DNA of 58,919 nucleotides from Bacteroidales bacterium Phil6 (GTDB lineage: Bacteria; Bacteroidota; Bacteroidia; Bacteroidales; F082), in the NCBI GenBank assembly GCA_002633315.1, contig NWBN01000032.1:160070-218988 (forward strand). Reading direction: 5' to 3'. The notes below the pieces were generated by a model, which was not told the DNA's origin, did not search any database, and saw nothing but the letters and a program-made list of their open reading frames with translations. Position numbers and translations under genes: made by a program. Shown here in pieces: positions 27,749 to 36,005 of this stretch (positions are counted from its first letter, which is position 1; every line of letters starts with the position of its first letter).

Positions 27749-28336
27749 TTAAATTCTTTTTATTATTTCACGAAATAGTGACATGTATGCGAGATTATTC
27801 TCTAATTCAACATTATAATCATTTTTATGCTTATTAAAAAGTATTTTTGCTGCAGCTCCTGTGCTAGCTATTGGAAATGTTAAAATTTCAGGATGAATTT
27901 GCCTGAACATATCATATTCAATTTCAACCCCCTCCATTCCTCCGATGAAAAAAGCAGCCGCAAATTCATTATTGCCAATCATCTTGTTTCGCATCTCAAA
28001 GAGACTCTCTTCTAATGAATTTTTCCTTTCTGTTAACACAATTTTTGGGATATTGTCATTTTCTTTGGGGAATTGATCTACAAACCATTTGGATTGATAT
28101 AGCATAACATGTTCAGAGACATTATATCCTAATATATTTAGGACCCTGCTTATTATTGGTGTAATGGCAGGATGGCCTCCCCATACCAATCGATAATCTT
28201 TTATCACAACAGTAGTTAATGCAATAATTGCATCTCTAATTGCCGTAACGTCACAGCTATCTATATATTTTTTATGTCTTTCTTCGACAGGGATGCTGGC
28301 GGAAAGAAATATGTTTTTTAATTTTCGGTTATCCAT
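27749..28336 (-). CDS. Stand-alone SLOG-domain protein (TIR-associated, TPALS-like)
   Basis: 195 residues, a single Rossmann-like domain: NIFLSASIP at the start, LVWGGHPAITPII near residue 52 (glycine-rich nucleotide site), AAFFIGGMEGVEIEYDMF near 129 and FPIASTGAAAKILF near 152. This is the SLOG pattern; in ThsA a SLOG domain binds the TIR-made cyclic ADP-ribose signal. I recall a TIR- and PNPase-associating SLOG family (TPALS) described from comparative genomics. Here SLOG is not fused to SIR2. It overlaps the upstream TIR gene by 19 nt, so the two are co-translated. Likely role: signal sensor that switches a TIR partner. Confidence 0.75.
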   Translation of the reverse strand: MDNRKLKNIFLSASIPVEERHKKYIDSCDVTAIRDAIIALTTVVIKDYRLVWGGHPAITPIISRVLNILGYNVSEHVMLYQSKWFVDQFPKENDNIPKIVLTERKNSLEESLFEMRNKMIGNNEFAAAFFIGGMEGVEIEYDMFRQIHPEILTFPIASTGAAAKILFNKHKNDYNVELENNLAYMSLFREIIKRI

Positions 28337-29421
28337 GTATCAAACTCATTTCTTTGAATTGTTTTTACTTCAAGGGCTGAATTAAGCCAGTTTAAATGGT
28401 CAATCCAATCTTTTTGCACTTTAAGAGAGTCATAAAGGAGATACACTTTTAAATCTGGAGTATCAAGTAATTCTCGAAACTCTCTTGATTTATAATAGTC
28501 ATATGATGTCGGTACCCCTATTGCCGGCAAATAAAGCGCAAGAAGATTTTTATTAACATCTCTTTCAATTAAATAATATTTCTCTTGAAAGATCTGTCGC
28601 CCAACTTTTTTTGCTTCTTGGATAAATTCCCCTCGTAATGTGTCCTGCCTTGCTGCTAAATTTCTAGCTCTGCATGACTCTACTATATCTATTAAATTTT
28701 TCAGGCAATCAGGCGTAAGTTTACACTCATCAATTCTACCTATTTTTACAAAACTGCTTTCATCCAATTGAAACGGTATGCAAAGATTATCTGATTTTTC
28801 TATGGAACATTTAGGCCAAACAACTTGTACAACTCCTATTTGTTTTACATTTGAAATTTCTATCTCCTCTCTACAATAGCCACTTTCATGAAAGCTAATG
28901 GTCAAAAGCTGAATCACCACATCGCTGTCGGACATTCTATGATACAATTCATTTTGAAAATCCTCCGTAGGTGGAATAGAATACGAATCCAAGAATGGAT
29001 CAAAATTATTCTTAAGTAGTTCCTCAAAAAGTTGAATAGCAACTTCAGTAGAATCACTTCTTTTATAGCTTATAAAAACTTTTCGTGTTTTTCTTAATAA
29101 TCTCAATCCTTGTAGTGCTATATTTACATAATAATAACGGGATTTATTTCCAGCTAAAATACCATTAATTGGATGTAATATGGATGGTATTTCTTTGTTA
29201 AAATTGCCTTCTTTGAAATAAATAGGCAATATAGCATCACCATTATTTAAAATGGTTTCAATTTTTTCTACGTCAGAATGATATTCGTCTTCACTTCCTA
29301 AATAGAAACAAAATGAAGGATTTTTATTACTATATTTCTCATTAAAATCACATGAATATATTGTCTGAAAAATTCTATCAGACAATCCTAGCTCTCTAAT
29401 TTTTTGAATGAACACACCCAA
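28318..29421 (-). CDS. TIR-domain protein with N- and C-terminal extensions; start codon unclear
   Basis: 367 residues from TTG 29421, but the frame is open further up to a TAA at 29490-29488 and reads convincingly (KRYHYQLIFLGDTKNPLVD). The first codon after that TAA is ATT (29487-29485), giving 389 residues if used. Residues about 112-250 are a TIR domain: RKVFISYKRSDS, FLDSYSIPP, DSDVVIQLLT and GYCREEIEIS with the candidate catalytic Glu. The roughly 110-residue N-terminal part (SFCFYLGSEDEYHSDV, GDAILPIYF) and the 115-residue C-terminal part are of unknown fold. It is the best effector candidate of the operon; this is inference. Confidence 0.75.
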   Translation of the reverse strand: MGVFIQKIRELGLSDRIFQTIYSCDFNEKYSNKNPSFCFYLGSEDEYHSDVEKIETILNNGDAILPIYFKEGNFNKEIPSILHPINGILAGNKSRYYYVNIALQGLRLLRKTRKVFISYKRSDSTEVAIQLFEELLKNNFDPFLDSYSIPPTEDFQNELYHRMSDSDVVIQLLTISFHESGYCREEIEISNVKQIGVVQVVWPKCSIEKSDNLCIPFQLDESSFVKIGRIDECKLTPDCLKNLIDIVESCRARNLAARQDTLRGEFIQEAKKVGRQIFQEKYYLIERDVNKNLLALYLPAIGVPTSYDYYKSREFRELLDTPDLKVYLLYDSLKVQKDWIDHLNWLNSALEVKTIQRNEFDTWITEN

Positions 29422-29491
29422 GATGTGATCAACGAGAGGATTCTTTGTATCTCCTAAAAAGATCAGTTGATAATGATACCGCTTAATTTAT

Positions 29492-29989
29492 TTAGTATGT
29501 ACCAGCTTTTTCTATGGCGTTTTCTATTAATCGTTCTATATTCTCTTTGATATCATTATATACAGAAGCACTTAAAGAATAATTAGAATCAAACACCTCA
29601 ATATAGTTAGATAGCCTGTAACCTTTATTAGTAAAAATAGAATAAAAAGGATTGGCACCAGCGGTAGTTTGATTTCCATACCTATCTTTTAGTTTATGGA
29701 TACGTATTCCGACGATACCCTTATTAAGTTCGTAGGCCTTCTCAATTTCATATTTCACCCATTTCCTAGATGACGTGGTTGCTCCAATCAAAACAACAAG
29801 GCATGAACGTTTATTTAATTGATCATCAATCCATTTTTGTATCTCTTTATCTGTTTTTAACCTAACTTCTTCCCAGTCATTGTCACTAAATGTAGAAGAA
29901 TTATCAACTTTACCCATATTGCGTACCTCAGAAGCTCTCCAAGCATCTTTATGGTATTCAAAACTAAAAAATACTTGTCTTTTAGGCAT
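29492..29989 (-). CDS. TIR-like (ThsB/DUF1863) protein, first gene of TIR/SLOG operon
   Basis: 165 residues. RQVFFSFEYHKDAWRASEVRN is the typical ThsB/MTH538-type beginning, followed by CLVVLIGATTSSRKWVKYEI with the candidate catalytic Glu, then VGIRIHKLKDRYGNQT. The family makes NAD-derived signals in Thoeris. It starts the operon; the next gene's frame opens 4 nt after its stop. The promoter is probably at 30069-30076, giving a leader of about 70 nt. Confidence 0.82.
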   Translation of the reverse strand: MPKRQVFFSFEYHKDAWRASEVRNMGKVDNSSTFSDNDWEEVRLKTDKEIQKWIDDQLNKRSCLVVLIGATTSSRKWVKYEIEKAYELNKGIVGIRIHKLKDRYGNQTTAGANPFYSIFTNKGYRLSNYIEVFDSNYSLSASVYNDIKENIERLIENAIEKAGTY

Positions 29990-30068
29990 ATCTTATCTTG
30001 ATTTATGTTAATTTAAAATTGTTAATTTGTATTCATAAAGTTGTTATAGGACAACTGTTTTCTCTGTT

Positions 30069-30076
30069 CAAAGATA
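30069..30076 (-). promoter_or_regulatory. -7 element for the TIR/SLOG operon
   Basis: TATCTTTG on the minus strand, with its expected start near 30062. No TTG at the usual -33 distance. Confidence 0.4.
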
Positions 30077-30109
30077 ATATATAAATTTGTTGAAGAAAAT
30101 AACATTACT

Positions 30110-31513
30110 TTATCTCATAGCAATATTTACGTTCAATAAACTCTCATCAACATCAGGAATGATAACGTCAGCAAGTTTGTCGTTGACAAGAAATCCCATG
30201 TATAGCGGAATAGTAAGTATATCTCCCTCGCGTCCTACATTATATTGTCCCAGCTTGATAGCATTTTTAACATGATATACGTCCTTGTTTTTAAGAACTG
30301 TAGTCATGCTTTTTGACTTACCGGTTTTTGCCTTAACTTCAAGTATAACGCATTCGCCTTTGAATCTTACCAGAAAGTCCAATTCAAGCCCGCTGTCCTT
30401 ATGGAGATAGTATAGTTTTTGACCGGATTTACATAGAAAATCCGCCATCAGATTCTCAAAGATAGCTCCCTTGTATCCAAGAAAATTACCCTTTAAAATA
30501 TCCGCCTGAGTGCCGTAGTCGAGCATTGCCACAAGGAGACCTATATCAGTAGTGTACACTTTGAAACAGTCTTTGATGGAATTTCCCTCTAACGGCAGTT
30601 CCGTGGTTTGTATGTTATAGCATCTACGGACTATCCCGGCATCCTCTAGCCATTGAATACTACCAATGTATTGAGAAGACCTTCCTCCCTTTTTTACAAC
30701 TGAATACTGGAATTTCTTGTTCTCTTTAGCCAATTGCTTCGGAATAGATTCAAAACATTCACGGATATTGGGTTTGTCTGCATCATCTGCATATTTGACC
30801 ATATCCTCTTCGTATTCGGCAATGAGGTTTCGCTGCAACTTATATATAAGTTCGATATTTTTGGTCTCAAGGAAACAATTCACCACTTCCGGCAAACCTC
30901 CGACAATGACATATCGGTACAGCAGCTCCATAATTGCCTTATGAACCCCCTCGGGAACAACCGTCTCGTTCTCAAAGCATGATTTTACAGAATCAATAAC
31001 CGCCGGACGGATACCGTTTGCCCATAGGAACTCTTCAAAATCCAACGGGTACATATCTATCACGGTTTCGTATCCGACAGGAACTGAATCTTGTTCTATA
31101 TCTTCTTTCTTTTTCTTGCTTTGGCCGTAGCCTTTCACTCCCAAAAGAGAACCTGTGGCAATAACATCGAAACGCCCGTCTATATGGAATGACTTCAAGG
31201 CAGTCCTTGCTTCCTTACACTCTTGAATCTCATCAAGGATAATGCAGGTTTTACCTTCGATGAAACGACTGCCCTTAATCAAAGCAGAGAGGTTGAGAAT
31301 GATAGTATCAACATCTATATTGCCGGTAAAGGCAGACTTCTTATCTGGTTCAAGAATGAAATTCATATAGACCACACTATCATAATTCTCTCTTGCGAAT
31401 TTCTGGACAATATATGTCTTTCCACATTGGCGTATACCTTTTATCACCAAAGGCTTTCTGTCCTCAGACTGTTTCCAGTCGGCTAAATATGTTTCTATTT
31501 TCCTTTTAAGCAT
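30110..31513 (-). CDS. AAA ATPase with C-terminal DUF4143 domain
   Basis: 467 residues. The AAA_14 ATPase has Walker A GIRQCGKTYIVQKFA near residue 25, Walker B CIILDEIQECKEA near 95 and sensor VIATGSLLG near 118. DUF4143 follows; its conserved LELDFLVRFKGECVILEVKAK near 385 is a PD-(D/E)XK-like pattern (D...EVK). These proteins are common in Bacteroidota and often move between genomes; the role is unknown, and defence or DNA handling is only a guess. A well-formed promoter lies at 31537-31568, so it is its own unit. Confidence 0.85.
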   Translation of the reverse strand: MLKRKIETYLADWKQSEDRKPLVIKGIRQCGKTYIVQKFARENYDSVVYMNFILEPDKKSAFTGNIDVDTIILNLSALIKGSRFIEGKTCIILDEIQECKEARTALKSFHIDGRFDVIATGSLLGVKGYGQSKKKKEDIEQDSVPVGYETVIDMYPLDFEEFLWANGIRPAVIDSVKSCFENETVVPEGVHKAIMELLYRYVIVGGLPEVVNCFLETKNIELIYKLQRNLIAEYEEDMVKYADDADKPNIRECFESIPKQLAKENKKFQYSVVKKGGRSSQYIGSIQWLEDAGIVRRCYNIQTTELPLEGNSIKDCFKVYTTDIGLLVAMLDYGTQADILKGNFLGYKGAIFENLMADFLCKSGQKLYYLHKDSGLELDFLVRFKGECVILEVKAKTGKSKSMTTVLKNKDVYHVKNAIKLGQYNVGREGDILTIPLYMGFLVNDKLADVIIPDVDESLLNVNIAMR

Positions 31514-31536
31514 GGAGTTATCTTATTTTCCAACGG

Positions 31537-31568
31537 CAAAATTACACTTTTTCGAGCGAATAAACCAA
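31537..31568 (-). promoter_or_regulatory. Promoter for the DUF4143 ATPase
   Basis: Minus strand TTG (31568-31566), 21-nt spacer, TAATTTTG (31544-31537). Confidence 0.5.
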
Positions 31569-32429
31569 AATTTGATACATTTTTTCAAACGAAAACATTC
31601 ATTACAACACATTTTTTCAAACGAAACACATCACATGGCATCGCGCTTGAATGCAAAAGTTGTATAGAAAGCAACTTTATTATATTCCCACATTCATATA
31701 TACGTCCAATAAATAAGAGAAGAAAAGAGATGGCTGCGTCATGATAAATGGGGCCAGACATTTTTTCTTTTGGCTGCAAAACTTATACGCGCCCCTGGTG
31801 TAAAGATCAAAAAACGCCACTACGACCAAACACGAGATACCTTAATTTGAATCCTAAAATATCCGTGAATCCATCCTCGATTTTACCGCTCATTTTGGCG
31901 AAATAAACCCCGACATGCCCTATTTTTGTGAACGGGTATTCGGGGATTGAAAAGGATGTTTTCATCCCTTTTCCATCTGTTCTGAGAAAAAAATCTATTG
32001 TCTTTTAGCGAGCAAAACAGTTCAGTTTAGAACTTTGATAGATGTACAATAAACAGGACTAAACTTGAAGCCCATAATGTGAAAAGAGGAAAAAGAAAGA
32101 AGGGACATATTGCTCCAAAACCATAAATTTCAAATTGTTGAAGAATGTACCGTATAACTATTTGGATGCTTATGATCCTAAACTTTATTTTGATACGACT
32201 TATGAATTTGATGAAATCAATTATTCAAGAGATAACGATAATTTCCCTAATGAGCCTCCACAAAAATTGAAGAGCAGCAATACTTTTCAGACCAAAAAAC
32301 AAGAACATAACTTGGTCCTTTCTATAAATAGACAATATAACCTATAAAACTTTTAACCAAAAAGATATCTATTAACTTTTGAGAATTTTATATTCTCAGA
32401 GTTCGGTCCTACTATTTGCAAAGATAAAA
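31569..32429. other. Non-coding stretch with gene debris
   Basis: No intact gene. 31895-31930 contains an imperfect CCCCGA/TCGGGG hairpin. A 70-codon frame at 32135-32347 (+) begins MLKNVPYNYLDAYDPKLYF and looks somewhat protein-like, but I cannot assign it and it has no clear promoter. Confidence 0.4.
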
Positions 32430-32815
32430 AAATGTTTTACGAAAGAATGGATTGACCAAGCGGCTACTGCAGTGCATTACAATGACAAGAAGCTGATTGA
32501 AAAAGTCATCCGTGCGCTGTCATTGCTTGAGATGTCGATCAAAGCAGGATGCCCTCTGATTTTCAAGATACATCCTTAATGCAGACAATCGGTAAGTCTG
32601 TCCATAGACATTGATGTAATCTGTCCTCCCGGAACAAACATAGAAAGAAGATTATCCGAAAGAATCCGTCGATTTCGGTTTCATCGATCTGGAACTTGTA
32701 GGACGCAAACAGAGAAATGATACATATCCTCAAGAGCCACTCCAAGTTCTTCTATAAAATAACATACCGGAATGATACGGAACCCCATTCTTTTAGTTTG
32801 CTGCTTAATTATTAC
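32430..32815 (+). pseudogene. AbiEii/AbiGii-type nucleotidyltransferase toxin, decayed
   Basis: Four pieces in order and in different frames: KCFTKEWIDQAA...LIEKVIRALSLLEM (32430-32560), SIDIDVICPPGTNIE (from 32601), GFIDLELVGRKQR (about 32675-32715), and HILKSHSKFFYKITYRND (from about 32722). These follow the N-terminal half of Bacteroides AbiEii-family proteins, including the SxDIDV nucleotidyltransferase block. The GGTxLML segment after GCPLIFK is lost. No antitoxin gene (AbiEi) is beside it. Confidence 0.65.
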
Positions 32816-33423
32816 CGTAAAAACAATATTTTTTGTGCAAAAGGAAAGCGAATTTTTCTAATGACTGATTTGGAATAAAGCGGCCTGAATAATAAACCAA
32901 GCGCGGACAGGGAATCGGCCGAATCGGTTCTGCTTCCGCCATCCGAATACAATGTCACTTGGCGATTTGCACTTTGTCCTACTTTGCCGCCCCAAAAGCA
33001 GGGAAACCCAGCCCCTGCGGAAACTGGTAACGACAAGCCACAGAAACATCCGCAAAAGTTTGGCGGAATGAAATAGTTGTTGTACTTTCGCGACATTAGC
33101 CCCAAAAAAAGCCTCTCAACGATGCTCAAATCCCGGGTGAGGGGGCGTTTTATTTTTATTCCCCTATGGGCATTTAATCTGACAAGTCCTATACATACCC
33201 CATTGAGATTGCCACCCTGCTGAAAAACAGAAGTTGGGACGTTGGGGACAAAGATAAAAAAAGGTACTAAAAGAAAATAGCAAGCCACAAACTCTATGGA
33301 CGCTGAGGACAAAGGAGATTTAACAGGCTCCATAGACACGGATTTCAAAAATGAAATTGTATTAGTGTTTTCTTTGCAGATTGTGCCGAAATTTTTGCCC
33401 CCAATAAAATAATTGCAAAGCAT
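32816..33423. other. GC-rich non-coding region near the island's right edge
   Basis: GC is visibly higher than in the flanks and several hairpins are present (for example around 32978-33020 and 33109-33142). A 203-codon minus-strand frame spans it but shows no protein character. It resembles regulatory or transfer-origin regions of Bacteroides mobile elements only in style; I see no relaxase gene. Confidence 0.35.
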
Positions 33424-33479
33424 ATCTGATTATCAACAAATTACAGTAGTATAACACAATTACATCGGTAAACAAATGT

Positions 33480-33519
33480 TGATTATAAAACAGATAATTG
33501 ATTGTAATCGATTGATATG
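33480..33519. repeat. Right copy of the mnmE-adjacent repeat, candidate island boundary
   Basis: Matches 9267-9307 at 35 of 41 aligned positions by eye, with one gap. A second match, the exact 13-mer atctgattatcaa, is at 33424-33436. Like the left copy it is followed directly by a hairpin. Confidence 0.4.
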
Positions 33520-33522
33520 ATG

Positions 33523-33560
33523 CTGTCTGACAAAACGAATCTAAAAATTTTGTCGGACAG
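33523..33560. terminator. Strong hairpin beside the right repeat
   Basis: CTGTCTGACAAAA (33523-33535) and TTTTGTCGGACAG (33548-33560): 13-bp arms with one T-G pair. Confidence 0.5.
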
Positions 33561-33623
33561 TAATATTATTTTTCATTATTTTCATCTATGGATTGTCCTC
33601 CAAATTGCATATAGGAGACAGAT

Positions 33624-33719
33624 TTATATCCCTCGGAAATTTGATATTTCTTCTATTCCTTTTCCTTCTTTGATTATCTTTTCAATAATTTCGTATCTTT
33701 GCTCCTGTGTAAAATTCAT
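33624..33719 (-). pseudogene. N-terminal scrap of an IS256-like transposase with its element end
   Basis: 31 codons, MNFTQEQRYEIIEKIIKEGK and onward, then stop at 33624. Upstream, on the minus strand, actgtcccaaaaagtgtgta (about 33797-33770) looks like an IS256-type terminal repeat. The rest of the element is missing. Confidence 0.45.
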
Positions 33720-33820
33720 GTTTTGTTTTTTTAAAAATTTATCTACTACAAAAATATTAAACTTTGAATTTTACACACTTTTTGGGACAGTATTACTTAA
33801 TCATTAAAACAAAGAGAGAT

Positions 33821-34339
33821 ATGGCAAGTATTACGTTCAATAAACTTGTAGAGCAAGAATATGCCAAGTTTCGAGCAGATGTAAAAGAGATTTTTTCCAT
33901 AGCTGTCATTGAGACTTTTGGGAATCCGGATCATCAGGAAGACATTATTCCGGATAATGATATAGACCCATCCTTATATAACCCTCAATGTGAAACGCTG
34001 GCGGTATATGCCGACCGGGAAAAAGTCGGAGGTGTCGTTGTCAAGATTGACTCTCAAACGAAAGTCAATTGGTTGGAGCTGTATTATGTTTATCCAGATA
34101 AACATGGGCAGGGACTTGGACTTCAAATCTGGCAAAGTCTGGAAAAGAGATATTCCAATACTAAAGCCTGGCGTCTGATAACTCCATATTTTGAAAAACG
34201 AAACATTCATTTTTATGTAAACAAATGCGGCTTTAAAATTGTCGAATTTTTCAATAAAGCGCATCGAGATCCTTCCAGGCCATCAGGTAGAAGTGATTTT
34301 CATGATGAATATTTTATATTCGAAAAAGTTATGGAATAA
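33821..34339 (+). CDS. GNAT family N-acetyltransferase
   Basis: 172 residues from ATG 33821; the longer upstream frame runs through the IS end and is not used. The acetyl-CoA loop YVYPDKHGQGLGLQIWQSLE lies near residue 90, followed by ITPYFEKRNIHFYVNKCGF. The acceptor substrate is unknown. The methyltransferase gene starts 60 nt later in the same direction and may share its transcript. Confidence 0.85.
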   Translation: MASITFNKLVEQEYAKFRADVKEIFSIAVIETFGNPDHQEDIIPDNDIDPSLYNPQCETLAVYADREKVGGVVVKIDSQTKVNWLELYYVYPDKHGQGLGLQIWQSLEKRYSNTKAWRLITPYFEKRNIHFYVNKCGFKIVEFFNKAHRDPSRPSGRSDFHDEYFIFEKVME

Positions 34340-34398
34340 ATCTTTTCTTCTTTCACACTCTATAAACTGAATAGCGGTATAATATAGTTACTTAAAAT

Positions 34399-35163
34399 AT
34401 GACAGATAAAAATTATATAGTTGGAGACTTGATATATGACGCTGCTATTTATGATGGGTTAAACACATTTTTGAATGATTTGGAATTTTACAAGAAGTGG
34501 TTACCCAAAGATAAAGAAGCAAAAATTCTTGAACTTTGTTGTGGCACTGGACGTCTGACAATACCTATTGCAAAAGAAGGATATAATATAACAGGTGTTG
34601 ATTATACCGCATCTATGCTTAATCGAGCAATCTCAAAAGCAAGAGAAGAACATTTGTCAATAGATTTTGTGCAAGAAGACATTAGGACATTAGATTTGGG
34701 AACGAAATTCGATTTTATTTTCATTCCTTTTAATTCCATTCATCATTTATACAAAAATGAGGATTTGTTTAAGGTTTTGAAAGTAGTTAAGAAGCATCTT
34801 CAAGAAAATGGAGTTTTTCTATTGGATTGTTTCAATCCTAATATCCGATTCATTGTTCATGGAGAAAAAAAGAAAGAAACAACGGCTGAATATACCACCG
34901 ATGACGGACGGGAAGTCATGATAAAACAAACGATGAGTTACGAAAACGCAACTCAAATCAATCGTATAAAGTGGCATTATTATATAGATGGTGTATTTCA
35001 TTCAATCCAAAGCCTGGATATGCGGATGTTCTTCCCACAAGAACTGGATTTCTATTTAGAGTGTTCCGGGTTTAATATCGTCCATAAGTTCGGAAGTTTT
35101 GAAGAAGATGATTTCTATAATAATTCAGAAAAACAAATATATGTTTTGTCTTTAAAAGATTAG
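34399..35163 (+). CDS. Class I SAM-dependent methyltransferase
   Basis: 254 residues. AdoMet motif I is AKILELCCGTGRLTIPIA near residue 45, the acidic post-I residue is in GVDYTASML, and motif IV is FDFIFIPFNSIHHL near 112. It belongs to the Methyltransf_25/ubiE-like group. The C-terminal part has a beta-rich cap (INRIKWHYYIDGVF). The substrate is not predictable. Confidence 0.85.
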   Translation: MTDKNYIVGDLIYDAAIYDGLNTFLNDLEFYKKWLPKDKEAKILELCCGTGRLTIPIAKEGYNITGVDYTASMLNRAISKAREEHLSIDFVQEDIRTLDLGTKFDFIFIPFNSIHHLYKNEDLFKVLKVVKKHLQENGVFLLDCFNPNIRFIVHGEKKKETTAEYTTDDGREVMIKQTMSYENATQINRIKWHYYIDGVFHSIQSLDMRMFFPQELDFYLECSGFNIVHKFGSFEEDDFYNNSEKQIYVLSLKD

Positions 35164-35207
35164 TCTGACATAACAACTCTTAATGTCCATATTTCCGACT
35201 TTTATTA

Positions 35208-35289
35208 CGGAGAAAAATGGATTCGCCCTGATACCTTGCAGTACAACGGTTTTCAAGACCGCCGCATTCGACCGCTCTGCCATTTCTCC
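35208..35289 (-). tRNA. tRNA-Ser (UGA), T arm degenerate
   Basis: The minus strand reads GGAGAAATGGCAGAGCGGTC, then the anticodon stem-loop GGTCTTGAAAACC with anticodon TGA, a long variable arm, and TTTCTCC pairing with the 5' GGAGAAA, discriminator G; CCA is not encoded. The T arm is wrong: instead of GG-TTCGAAT-CC it reads AGGGCGAATCC, lacking the TT and a five-pair stem. A good promoter lies directly upstream, so the gene may be transcribed. It may be a decaying second copy. Confidence 0.7.
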
Positions 35290-35293
35290 GCTG

Positions 35294-35322
35294 CAAATTT
35301 ACAAAAATTCATACGCATGCAA
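35294..35322 (-). promoter_or_regulatory. Promoter for tRNA-Ser
   Basis: Minus strand TTG (35322-35320), 18-nt spacer, TAAATTTG (35301-35294), with transcript start next to the tRNA 5' end. Confidence 0.5.
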
Positions 35323-35573
35323 TATTTGTTCGAAATCATTTATCTAAACTATCCCTCAATAGTCGGACTTCATCATCTCTTTTTTATTCAATATTATAAA
35401 AATTTTCATTTTTTTACTTTCATCATTATGTACAACCTGAAACAATTTCCATGATTATTCAGAATACGAATGTCATCTCACAAGTCTTTTCGGTTAATAA
35501 CACACAATAAATTAATAATATCATTCAGGTCGATAAAATTGTGTAATTTTGCAGACAAATAATAAAAAATATC

Positions 35574-35930
35574 ATGAAAATAGCAATTCCAACAAGAGAC
35601 AATCATGTTGACAATCATTTCGGTCACTGTGCTTATTATACCATAATCACCACTGATGCCGACAACAACATTACAGGAGAAGAAATATTGGAGTCACCTG
35701 AAGGCTGCGGCTGTAAATCCAACATAGCCGGAACTTTAAATCAGATGGGCGTCAGCATCATGTTGGCCGGCAACATGGGACAAGGTGCTGTCAATAAACT
35801 TACAGAGAGTCATATAAAAGTAATAAGAGGCTGTTCAGGAGAAGTTAAGGATGTGGTACGCCGCTATCTTGCAGGTGAGATAACCGACAATGAACAGGTA
35901 TGCGACCATCACGACTGTTCCCATCATTAA
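35574..35930 (+). CDS. NifX/NifB-type dinitrogenase iron-molybdenum cofactor domain protein
   Basis: 118 residues. MKIAIPTRDNHVDNHFGHCAYY is the usual start, with ESPEGCGCKSNIAGTL near residue 42 and LAGNMGQGAV near 64; the C terminus is His/Cys-rich (CDHHDCSHH) and may bind metal. Stand-alone members occur in many anaerobes without nitrogenase and are thought to carry metal-sulfur clusters. No nif genes are present. A TAATTTTG element at 35544-35551 may be its -7 box. Confidence 0.9.
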   Translation: MKIAIPTRDNHVDNHFGHCAYYTIITTDADNNITGEEILESPEGCGCKSNIAGTLNQMGVSIMLAGNMGQGAVNKLTESHIKVIRGCSGEVKDVVRRYLAGEITDNEQVCDHHDCSHH

Positions 35931-35950
35931 AATCGTAATGCTTCGACATA

Positions 35951-35986
35951 AAAAATCCACGGCAAACATCATGTCGTGGATTTTTT
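35951..35986. terminator. Bidirectional terminator
   Basis: AATCCACG...CGTGGATT stem with A and T runs on both sides, between the convergent NifX-type and calcium ATPase genes. Confidence 0.85.
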
Positions 35987-36005
35987 GTCACTTGAAAACA
36001 CAGTA

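Noticed and set aside
27136..29989. Plain type I Thoeris
   Set aside because: No SIR2-SLOG ThsA is present. The SIR2 at 17152-18198 pairs with HerA and lies 9 kb away on another transcript.
31585..31779. 64-codon minus-strand frame
   Set aside because: No start context, no recognisable motif, and located in a debris region.
32812..33423. 203-codon minus-strand frame in the GC-rich block
   Set aside because: Composition is repetitive and unlike neighbouring proteins, with no promoter and no domain. Treated as non-coding.
33517..33807. 96-codon plus-strand frame before the acetyltransferase
   Set aside because: It runs antisense through the IS256-like scrap and its terminal repeat.
35574..35930. 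Nitrogen fixation function
   Set aside because: A lone NifX-type domain without nif genes is common in anaerobes and does not imply nitrogenase.
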